Origin: Cryptomeria japonica
Lineage: Eukaryota > Streptophyta > Pinopsida > Cupressales > Cupressaceae
Assembly: GCF_030272615.1 (NCBI RefSeq)
Contig: NC_081412.1
Coordinates: 25,326,501-25,390,500 of the forward strand
DNA length: 64,000 bases
Direction of reading: 5' to 3'
Below the pieces are notes generated by a model. The model did no database searches and had not been told where the DNA came from. It was given only the letters and a program-made list of their open reading frames with translations. This document shows, piece by piece, positions 36,390 through 45,918 of this stretch (position 1 is the first letter of the stretch; each line of letters begins with the position of its first letter). The position numbers were made by a program, and so were the translations under genes.

Positions 36390-37600
36390 TTCTCGATAGA
36401 GCATGTTCCATCGGTATAGGTTTCACCGATGATTTCTTCGGGCATCAGGGTGGCTCAAAGTAACACATACCGATCGCTTTGGTTATACCAATGCAACCAA
36501 CTTCATCACCACGAGTCTTCCCGACAGTATCTTCGCTCCGCTCAATCAGTCCGCTCCTTCATCGGGTATCGGGGTAATTTGAAATGAAACATACCGATAA
36601 GAAAAGTCTTCTGGATAGAGTATGTTCCATCAGTATATGTTTCACCGATGATTTCTTCGGGCGTCGGGGTGGCTCAAAGTAACACATATCCATCGCTTTG
36701 GTTATACTGATGCAATGGGCTTCATCACCATGAGTCTTCCTGATAATGTCTTCGCTCCGCTCAATTAGTCCGCTCCATCAGGTATCAGGGTAATCCGAAA
36801 TGAAATATACCGATAAGCAAAGTCTTCCCGATAGAGTATGTTTCATCGGTATATGTTTCATCGATGATTTCTTCGGGTGTTAGGGTGGCTCAAAGTAACA
36901 CATACCAATCGCTTTGGTTATACCGATGGACTCTTCTTTTCCCCACTCTTATCGGTATAAGTCTTACCAATACCCTCATCGGCTATCAGCAAGACAATTC
37001 TCCACTGTTGCCACTAGTGTTTACTATGTTGATGGGTCATATCGGTATAGTTTTTGTCGATGCATCAATTCTCGTCAACTTTTCTCCTTGATTGGTATAA
37101 CTTCTGCCGATGAGTACAACTCCGGCTTGCTACACTCTCTCATCGGTATATGGTATCCCGATGCAAAATTGGTCTTTGTTAGTTTAAGTGCCCTCATCGG
37201 TATAACTTATATCGATAATGTGAAATTTTAATTATTTTCAACTCCTTTAAGATACAAAAAATGATATTGAATTTAATACAATCTGAACAAAAACTCTTTT
37301 TTGCATGGGAGATTTACCCTTTCTGATAATTACTTGTGCACTTTGATCAATCCCAAGAACTTGTTTGCTAGGCCTCCTTACCTCAAAAGGAAACCCAAAG
37401 TGCTTCATCTTGTCCACCTGATGGTTGAATCTCTAGAGAGAAGTCACAAATGGATGGAGATTGTCACTACAAGATTGCACCTACACATAAAACCCAACAA
37501 TAACTATTTTTATGGAAAAAGTGCTCAATATATAAAAGGAAACTACAGAAAAATAACACTTTTAAGAGCATAATTAATTTTAAAAATTGTGTGCTAACAT
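36390..37600. repeat. ATCGGTATA/ACCGATG-rich repeat, copy 2, interrupting the clathrin fragment
   Basis: Contains imperfect tandem units of about 200 bp (around 36400, 36610 and 36820), each with TTTCACCGATGATTTCTTCGG-like sequence and GGTGGCTCAAAGTAACACAT, followed by TCGGTATAA words. From 37300 it matches copy 1 (14180-15085) in CTGATGGTTGAATC, CACAAATGGATGGAGA and TTGTGTGCTAACA. The clathrin exon expected here (between GLAQ and ALSKKDN) is missing, so insertion was accompanied by deletion, or the exon is unrecognisable. Confidence 0.6.
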
Positions 37601-37603
37601 GTT

Positions 37604-38335
37604 GCACTGTCTAAAAAGGACAATCATTATAAGGATGCAATGGAAACTAGTTCTCAATTGGGTGATCGTGAACTTGTAGAGGAATTGCTGGTGTATTTTG
37701 TGGAACAAGTATACAATTGGTAAAACATATAGTTGGTTGTTCTGTCTCACAGGATAAAGTATATTTTGAATTTTCATTTTGGATTGGGGCATTGAAATAG
37801 GGCTTACTTTTGCATTTGGAACTGCAAGGCAAAAAAAAATGCTTTGCTTCATGTTTGTTCATATGCTATGACTTGATCAGACTAGATGTGGCTTTGGAAC
37901 TTGCCTAGATGAATAATATGATTGACTTTGTGTTTCCATACCTACTTCAGGTTCTTGATATACTCTGATGATTCAATGAATACTTTAAGTTTCTCTTTAA
38001 TAAACATTTTATATCTTCTGCAAAATTAAATAGCTAATATTCAAAAAAATCTTTTTCAAATTTCATTCAAGAATACAAGACAAAAGTTGATGAGCTTGTT
38101 AAGGACAAGTTAGAGGCTATCCAAGAAGAGAAATCCAAGGAGAAAGAAGAGAAATAACTTGTTGCTCAATAGGTATGCATTTTGCTTAATTGAGCCTCAA
38201 GGAGCACTTGTTCTACTCTACTGACAGTTAGTAAAAATTCCAATAAATATGTGCCTATTTTGTTTACAGAATATGTATGCTCAACTTCTTCCTCTTGCTT
38301 TGCCAACACCTCCAATAGCATTTTAAGAGCATAAT
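37604..38335 (+). pseudogene. Clathrin heavy chain C-terminal exons, tandem copy 1
   Basis: Exon 37604-37708 ([20 protein letters not shown], then [15 protein letters not shown]) ends at a GT donor. The next exon (about 37829-37950) encodes [20 protein letters not shown] and FVFPYLLQ, with a TAG for the Trp codon before MNNM and a damaged acceptor (CAAG for CAGG). A third exon (about 38082-38171) has [20 protein letters not shown] with a TAA, and a fourth NMYAQLLPLALPTPP stops at the junction to copy 2. Together this is the hub/trimerisation end of clathrin heavy chain. Confidence 0.9.
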
Positions 38336-38440
38336 TAAGGAGATTATAGAAAAATAGCATTTTTAAGAGCATAATTAAGGAAATTATAGAAAAATAACAT
38401 TTCTAAAGAAATTATAGAAAAATTATGTGCTAACATATTG

Positions 38441-39165
38441 CACTGTCTAAAAAGGATAATCTTTACAAGGATGCAATGGAAACTAGTTCTCAATCGAGTG
38501 ATTGTGAACTTGCAGAGGAATTGCTGGTGTATTTTGTGGAACAAGTATACAATTGGTAAAACATATAGTTGGTTGTTCTCTCTCACAAGCTAAAGTATAT
38601 TTTGAATTTTCATTTTGGATTGGGGTATTGAAATGGGGCTTACTTTTGCATTTGGAACTACAGGGCAAGAAAGAATGCTTTGCTTCATGCTTGTTCATAT
38701 GCTATGACTTGATCAGACCAGATGTGGCTTTGGAACTTGTCTGGATGAATATTATGATTGACTTTGTGTTTCCATACCTACTTCAGGCTCTTGATATACT
38801 CTGATGATTTTGTGAATATTTTAAGTTTCTCTTTGATAAACATTTTAAATCTTCTGCAGAATTAAATAACTAATATTCAAAAAAAATCTTTTTCAAAGTT
38901 CATTCGAGAATACACAACAAAAGTTGATGAGCTTGTTAAGGACAAGTTAGAGGCTGTCCAAGAAGATAAATCCAAGGAGAAAGAAGAGAAAGATCTTGTT
39001 GCTCAACAGGTATGCATTTTGCTTAATTGAGCCTCAAGGAGCACTTGTTCTACTCTACTGACGGTTTTTAAAAATTTAAATAAATATGTGCCTATTTTGT
39101 TTACAGAATATGTATGCCCAGCTTCTTCCCCTTGCTTTGCCAGCACCTCCAATAGCATTTTACGA
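38441..39165 (+). pseudogene. Clathrin heavy chain C-terminal exons, tandem copy 2
   Basis: Same exon-intron series as copy 1, 837 bp downstream. This copy is the best preserved: [18 protein letters not shown] and [20 protein letters not shown] are open, and [20 protein letters not shown] runs through DLVAQQ to a GT donor. The donor after PYLLQ reads GC instead of GT. The last exon (NMYAQLLPLALPAPP) is truncated at the same point as in copy 1, followed by the AT-rich joint AGCATTTTTAAGAGCATAAT. Confidence 0.9.
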
Positions 39166-39276
39166 GCATAATTAAGGAAATAATAAAAAAATAGCATTTT
39201 TAAGAGCATAATTAAGGAAATTATAGAAAAATAGCATTTTTAAGGAATTTATAGAAAAATTATGTGCTAACATATT

Positions 39277-39878
39277 GCACCGTCTAAAAAGGATAATCTT
39301 TACAAGGATGCAATGTAAACTAGTTCTCAATCGAGTGATCGTGAACTTGCAGAGGAATTGTTGGTGTATTTTGTGGAACAGGTATACAATTGGTAAAACA
39401 TATAGTTGGTTGTTCTCTCTCACAGGCTAAAGTATATTTTGAAATTTCATTTTGGATTGGGGCATTGAAATGGGGCTTACTTTTACATTTGGAACTGCAG
39501 GGCAAGAAAGAATGCTTTGCTTCATTCTTGTTCATATGCTATGAATTGATCAGACCAGATGTGGCTTTGGAACTTGTCTGGATGAATAATATGACTGACT
39601 TTGTGTTTCCATACCTACTTCAAGTTCTTGATATACTATGATGATTCTGTGAATATTTTAAGTTTCTCTTTAATAAACATTTTAAATTTTCTACAGAAAT
39701 AAATATGTGCCTATTTTGTTTACATAATATGTATGCTCTGCTTCTTCCCCTTGCTTTGCTAGCACCTCCAATGCTTGGCATGGGATTGGGCATGGGAGGT
39801 TGCTTTCAGCCAGGTATGAGTGGAATGGGAATGCCTCCCATGCCAGCGTATGGTATGCCACCTATGGGTGGCTATTGA
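39277..39878 (+). pseudogene. Clathrin heavy chain C-terminal exons, tandem copy 3 with true C-terminus
   Basis: 836 bp after copy 2. The exons for SKKDN...LLVYFVEQ and [18 protein letters not shown] are present, but the KVDELVKDK exon has been deleted by a join inside flanking introns near 39698. Only this copy has the complete last exon: [20 protein letters not shown] and a Gly/Met/Pro tail ending [11 protein letters not shown] and TGA at 39876-39878, the usual plant clathrin heavy chain terminus. The unduplicated locus therefore continued here, and copies 1 and 2 arose by tandem duplication of the preceding exons. Confidence 0.9.
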
Positions 39879-39962
39879 TGGGATTGAAGAACTTAATGTG
39901 GGACACAATTCTTCAATCATACATGGTTTTTTGAGGTTGGTCTTCGAGTGGAAAGATTATAT

Positions 39963-40205
39963 TGTCAAATTGTTTTTATTGTCATTTGGTTGGTTGATAC
40001 AGAATTATGAATCTTTAGTATTATAGTATTGGTCAATCAGTTCAAATCTTTCCATCCACCAAGCATCCGACGCCTGAACCGTCACATGCTTAGATTGTCA
40101 AATTGTTTTTATTGTCGTTTGGTTGGTTGATACAAAATAATAAATCTTTAGTATTATCGTATTGGTCAACAAGTGCAAATATTTCCATCCACCGATCATC
40201 CGACG
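39963..40205. repeat. Direct duplication of about 130 bp near the right CACTA end
   Basis: Two copies start ATTGTCAAATTGTTTTTATT (39961 and 40096) and run to CCATCCACC-A/G-x-CATCCGACG. They join what is probably clathrin 3' UTR to the CACTA subterminal region. Confidence 0.75.
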
Positions 40206-40671
40206 AGGATGTTGTATATTTGACAACATCCTCATCGGATAAGCAGTGTGGGGGTCGTCAGAATTCTGACGCCCACCCAATTTATTCCGACGCCCCATAC
40301 AACATCTTGGTCGGTGCGGATGCCCTGGTTGTCATTGGACGTCGTTGAAAGTTCGATGGACCCCCACAAAAAATCCGACGAGGATGCTGTATATCTGATG
40401 ACATTCTCGCCAGATGGGCGGTCATGTTCATCATTGGAACATTACCTGGAAACCGTCGGATTTCGACGACTTATCGAGTTTTACCGACGGCTAAGCACAG
40501 TCATGGTCATCATCAGAAGAGTCTTCGATGACTTCAGAATTTTGATAGTCTTGAGCATCGTCGGAATGTTCGACTACAAGTTTTTGATGGTGTTGCTCGT
40601 TGGCAGTCCGATGAATTATAGTCGGAATTCTGACAAACTGCCATCAAAATTGAGCCCCAAATGTACTAGTG
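40205..40671 (-). repeat. CACTA right subterminal region and TIR
   Basis: Dense CCGACG, CGTCGG and TCGGA words in both orientations, many in short inverted pairs (GACGAGGATGTTGTATATTT against GACAACATCCTCATCGG), followed by the TIR ending TACATTTGG inverted and TAGTG at 40667-40671. Such words are the expected TNPA binding sites. Confidence 0.8.
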
Positions 40672-40689
40672 AGTGAACACTTGTACATC

Positions 40690-41100
40690 TGATCATTATC
40701 GTAAGGTGACGATATTACGATATTGGTTTATCATACCATTATGATGGATATCATGGGACATGATATCTATGGACATGTCATAATGGTTTATATCTGTGTA
40801 GTAATATCTATGGATATGTCATAAGTGGATATCATGAGACGTGATATCTATGGATAAGCCATAATGGTGGATATTACATAAAGGGATACTCATGGTGGAT
40901 TTCATGTGACGTGAAATTCGTGGACATGCCATGAAGTAATATCTTTAGATATACCATGATGGTGGATATCATGAGACGTGATATCTGTGGACAAGTCATA
41001 ATGGTGGATATTACAAGATTTATGGTGGACATCATGTGACATGATATCCGTGGATATGCCATAACTTCTTATATCACAATGAGGTGATATCCTTCTCTCA
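40690..41100. repeat. GATATC-rich minisatellite in copia 3' interior
   Basis: Diverged tandem units of roughly 45-50 bp built from GTGGATATCATGAGACGTGA and TATCTATGGACATGCCATAA-like sequence. It lies between the CACTA end and the copia purine tract. Confidence 0.8.
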
Positions 41101-41167
41101 CACAATAAATGGAACTAATGTAAGGTGTTATTACTTATTGAAGGATAGAAAATTATCCTCCCTTGCT

Positions 41168-41176
41168 AGGAGGGAG
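41168..41176 (+). other. Polypurine tract of copia element
   Basis: AGGAGGGAG directly precedes the 3' LTR. Confidence 0.8.
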
Positions 41177-41918
41177 TGTTAAAATAGATAGCATTGGTCG
41201 GATGAACCAAATGACTAATTAGCCTTACGGCCTTAGACATTTGTCTTGTTTGTAAATCTATCCTTATTATTCTGATCACATATAGATATACAGTTATCTA
41301 TGTAATCAATTATTTATCGGTAATCTTATGGTTAATATTATAATCAATATTATGACTAATTAGTAACAACCTTGTGTTACTAATAATTCATATTATTGAT
41401 TATACTATATTATTTCATTAATTACTTTATTGATTCGTTGTAAGTGATAGCATGTATTTATCAGTCTGGTTGACCAATTAGATTGCTAAGAAACCGATGA
41501 TATGTTCGTGGATTATGCATTGGTTTATATTGCCGACATGACTCCACATAGGAGTCATGACTCCTTGAGGAATCATGCCAGTTTCACAAGGAGTCGTGAC
41601 TCCTTTGTGGACCACCATCAGTTATAAATTTAATGTTGTCGATGGATGTAAATATAATGATAACAATAGATAGAAGATTGATATTCAGTCACAGGTGGAA
41701 AAGAGAGGCTGTCGTGGGAGTGAAAAATACTTGTGTATGAATTACTTCACTCTCTACATTGTAATCTGCAGTTGATGTAATAAGCAAGAGCAATTAATAT
41801 TGTCGCGATAACATTCAATAGTCTTTATCATTGCACATATAGCAGTTGACATATTTGCTCATTATTATTATATTATAATTTGAAAATTACCTATATATAA
41901 ATCTGATCCACTTTAACA
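41177..41918 (+). repeat. 3' LTR of nested copia element
   Basis: 742 bp, TG...CA, aligned with 5945-6642 and followed by the target duplication TACAT. It keeps the 19 bp missing from the 5' copy. Confidence 0.88.
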
Positions 41919-41923
41919 TACAT

Positions 41924-44900
41924 GACGTCATGAAAATATCATTACCAAAACTCCACTAAAAGTGAACAATGTTTCTCATGCACCATAATTTTTTGTGAAG
42001 ATTTGAATGAACAACTTTATCAGGTACTCCCAAAATTCCCCATTTCACTGCAATAATCATACTAATGCTATAATGGTGACCAACAACAAGGCCTACCAAA
42101 CCAAATCCTCATCAAACAATTTACAAGATTAACACATATGGAACATCTCAAGGAAGAAATACATAATCAAAGCTCCAATCTCAAATAATTTAAAGATTCA
42201 ACCCCACATCAGTATCATGCATAATAGAGATAATTAGGCATAAAATGTGGATTTCCAAGACTCAAACACTACAATCTGATTTTCCAAACAAACCCACAAA
42301 TGAGTAACCATACATCAATAAGAACATTCCAAACAACCATGAAAACATGTAACTGTGTCAATCCAGAACACTCTAAATTAAGTCTTACCACAAATTTGCA
42401 TACTACAAATTTTAGTTAACATGTAAAACCTACAAAACCATCTTTGTAAATCTAAAATTCATTTAAACATCTAGACAAACACATTATGCATATCATCTGA
42501 AAAATGGAAATATCATAGATCTACAAAACCCAACAACTAAAAAAAAAAGATCACCACTATTTAACATGAAATAAAAAATTTACAGGAGCTTAAACTATAT
42601 GAAACATATTAGCTCCACAACTCAGAATGAGGTTAGTGGCTTATCTTCCAATACTTTCATGTACTCATGGGCTAAAACCATGAACCCAACATAAGCACTT
42701 CATTTTGTAGTCCAAACAACTAATGTATCTCCATGTGACAAGGATGTCAATACCTATTCAACATGAACACCTTCTCGCAACATACGACCACAAGGTAAAA
42801 GAACAAAACCACCAAATGAGAAGATACACATATTATCAAATAAGAGCTTCAAGTTACTAGACCATAACCAACTCCATGAAGATCCATAAACATGAAGTTC
42901 AAATGCCTAACATAGATCGCATTGATAATACCAATGGTTTTGAATCTCACAAATCTGCAAAACAAAGTTAACTCACAAAATCTTCATTGCAGCCCTAAAA
43001 TCCTATCAACAACCTTTAATTCCTTTTAATAGATTCCCACAAGCTTTCCATGCTAAGAAACCAAAAAATAGAGGAATACCTAGAATTAGTAACCTTCAAC
43101 TTTAATACCAAATGCTAAGAAATAAACAAGTTCGATACCAAAGATTGTGAAGATCAATATATATCCAACAAACTAATTAAAGGATGATATTCTAATCTTG
43201 GATATCTACAACATGAAAATTTAAAACTTATATGCAAATTCAAAAATTAAGTTGCCTCAATATATATCCAACAAACTAATTAAATGATGACATTCAAATC
43301 TTGGATATCTACAACATGAAAATTTAAAACATATGCAAATTTGAAAATTAAGTTGCCTTAATTGTGGAAAACAAAGGTTAGATCCTTTTTTCTTAATGAT
43401 GCCAAAAAATAACCTGTAAACCGTGTTTAATAAACCTATCTTATGTCAACATAAGATACGAGCAATAAAACATAAATTGGCAACATAATATCAACACATA
43501 ACATAGAATTTACGTGGAAAAACCTTTGTGGGAAAAAACTCCACCGAGAAGAGAGGACCTTTCATTATCAACAATAAATGTGCTTACAATACAATCATTT
43601 TAATTCTCCTCTTTGCCTCCACCATATCAATAACTATGTACACGTGAACAACCTCCTTATGCTTCCTGTTCGTCCTTTATTCCTGTAGAGAAATCTACAT
43701 TCAACTATTACATACAAAGTCTACACCTAAAGGTTGAATTTATAGAATGACAAGAGCTCCAGAACAACCAATAAAGGTTCCCAAAGGAGCTTCTTCATTC
43801 CTCATGACCACAACCCTTGGAATACCTCCATGGAACTCAAAAAGACACCAGTCTAGCTTCTAATACTTTCCCTCCAAATTAGGTGCTCATACTTGCAAGA
43901 TAAACAATGCATTAAATATAATAAATGATTGAATACCAAGAGAGTCTCTTCCATGCTCCCACTTGGAGAAGCCCATAGATCACTTTTTTTTGCACTTCCT
44001 TAAAACATTAAATATCTTACTCTAGACATCCATGATGGGAAAAACAATATGGAACTCATCACCCCTTATTAATGTATTACAAATAATGATGAAAATTAAA
44101 TATTACATATTATTTTCCCAATAAATATATTTGACGAATTCTTGACATGGAGTTTTCCAAATTCTTTCTAAATAGAGTTTTCCAAAAATTGCACCAGAAG
44201 TCAAGTTTCCAAAAACCCTTCTTAACGTGGAGTTCATCCCAAATCATTAAGCCAAGATTTTGAGAAGTGATTGACGAGTTGGGAATCAACTCATAAAATT
44301 GAAGAACCTAGGTTGATGATCATGAATACAAAACTTGCTCCAAGGTTTGTGTTTGAGCCCCAAAGGTCATGTTTTGCTTATTTGTTGAACTCCATTGTTT
44401 CCTCAGGGATCTTATCGAGTGCTATTGTCTCTGATTTTGTAGAACATAAATCTTGAATACATCACACAAAGCTCGACCAACTCATTTATATCAGACACTT
44501 TTCATTATCTGTGCCTTCCAATGTTTTGATTAATATTTAATCAATGAACTCGTGGACTTACCTTCCTTTATTCAAAGGCGATGAATCCTTTCATTTATGT
44601 CTTTATTACATGGCATTGATCCATATTAATGCTCCACAATGCAGTTTGGCTAGTGGTTGGACCTCACTTATTATTTTTGGACCTTGCATCGATTTACATC
44701 AAATTGCTCTTTTCATACCAACTTCCTTTATTTTGTTGATTCTAAGAAATAGATATTAGGACTTTATCCTAAACTTGCTCCAAGGATTGAGTTTCATCAT
44801 GCAAAATAAAATCAAGTCCAAAGGGTTGAAGCCAAACTCGACAATAGGAAGGTTTCTAGGAAAATCCACTTGAGTTTCCTAGAACCGAATTTCACACAAA

Positions 44901-45918
44901 ATTCCCATCAGTTTCCTAGAAGCAAAATACTATTTTGCTATCTTGGGTCTGAGTTTCTACGTTTTCTTCCTTAGCTTGAGTTTCTTCCAAAATCTGAATA
45001 TTAAGGCAGAAAATCCCAATCCTCTTCCACGCACCGAATTTTCTAAGTAAAGTTAAAGGCGAGGGGGCGTTCAGAGAGGTCAAGACTTCCAACACCTTCA
45101 GGACTGCATAAACAATAGATGAACACAAGATCAGGAAGAACCGACTTCAATTGGTGACACAATTTTAGAGTATCTAAAGAAGCGAGAAAAGTCAGAATGG
45201 ATATGAACATAATGCATTTGGTGAAATCCTCACTGCAAATTCCTCCTACATCGGCAAATGCATTGAGGCTTCAGATAGAAAACAGAAATGGTAACTAGAA
45301 AGGAGATGGAACATGTAACCAGAGAGTCAAACTTCTATGATGCTGAAAAGATAAATGAACTTTCTTCAGTTCAAGGTTCTATCTAAATAGTGAAACAAGT
45401 TACTTCTGCCCGTAACCAGTTACCGGTATAATGTTAGAAAAATATATGTATGTGAAATGAAAATGATTATTTTCTTCAGTTCAATATTATGTCTTATAAT
45501 TTTTCATTTGAGTAATATTTAAATGATATAATATAAATAACTAAAAATTTAACCTAAGACTTACCTAACATAATCTTAACTTAACCCTAATCTTATCTCT
45601 AAATGAATTGTAAATTTAATTACAATAATTCTTTAAATAAATTAAAAATTTTATCTAAATTTTTCAAAGCTCTTATAATATTATAATATATCTTACTATT
45701 TCTAATACAATTTCATTTCTCAAAATTAAAATTAAAATCAAATTGCAAAACATATAATTTTAATTTACAATGCATATATTTTTAAATTTCAATTATAATT
45801 CAAATGATATTTGACTATTTCTATTTCTAAATTACGACAAGTATTGGCCACTAGTGACACTTGTTCTTCAACAAATCTGCTATTTCGTCCTTTTCTGTCA
45901 CTCGACATGTAAACTTTT
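41924..45918. other. A-rich degenerate stretch, no gene recognised
   Basis: Continuation of the sequence that received the copia element. A ~55-bp duplication with ATATATCCAACAAACTAATT occurs at 43155 and 43259. The part at 43430-43900 (GTGGAAAAACCTTTGTGGGA, then TCCACCGAG) resembles the R region of plant copia LTRs and may be an old solo LTR. 44250-45130 has only short frames without motifs. 45470-45840 is extremely AT-rich. Confidence 0.4.

Larger units (their letters stand above)
37560..39888. repeat. 837-bp tandem triplication
   Basis: Anchor GCACTGTCTAAAAAGG/CACCGTCTAAAAAGG starts at 37604, 38441 and 39277. The repeat includes a short AT-rich joint (AATTATAGAAAAATAGCATT-type) that also matches the tail of the ATCGG-rich repeat, so duplication followed that insertion. 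Confidence 0.9.
8784..40671 (+). mobile_element. CACTA (EnSpm/CMC) DNA transposon with captured genes and nested insertions
   Basis: The left end CACTAATACATTTGG and the right end, read inverted, CACTAGTACATTTGG form TIRs about 30 bp long. They are flanked by the 3-bp duplication AGT (8781-8783 and 40672-40674), the hallmark of CACTA elements. In order on the plus strand it holds a TNPD-like transposase (16844-30690), a SET-like gene (31288-32745), a TNPA-like gene (about 33490-35698) and a captured clathrin heavy chain 3' end (35728-39878). Both ends contain many CCGACG/CGTCGG words, probable subterminal transposase-binding repeats. About 9.6 kb of its length is two clear later insertions, and more may be. 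Confidence 0.88.
5945..41918 (+). mobile_element. Nested Ty1-copia LTR retrotransposon lacking pol
   Basis: Two related LTRs (5945-6642 and 41177-41918) start TGTTAAAATAG and end TTTAACA. They are flanked by the same 5-bp target duplication TACAT (5940-5944 and 41919-41923). A primer site follows the left LTR and a purine tract precedes the right one. The element's own interior is only 6643-8783 plus 40675-41176: gag and then about 1.7 kb without recognisable protease, integrase, reverse transcriptase or RNase H. It is therefore non-autonomous, or lost pol before the CACTA element inserted. The rest of the span is the CACTA transposon and its own insertions. Confidence 0.88.

Noticed and set aside
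35728-39878. Helitron-mediated capture of clathrin exons
   Set aside because: The segment lies inside clear CACTA TIRs with a 3-bp duplication; no Helitron TC start or CTRR hairpin end is seen at its borders.
35728-39878. Functional clathrin heavy chain gene
   Set aside because: Only the last part is present; stops (for example in DHT*VVD), a missing exon, damaged splice sites and triplication rule out a working product.
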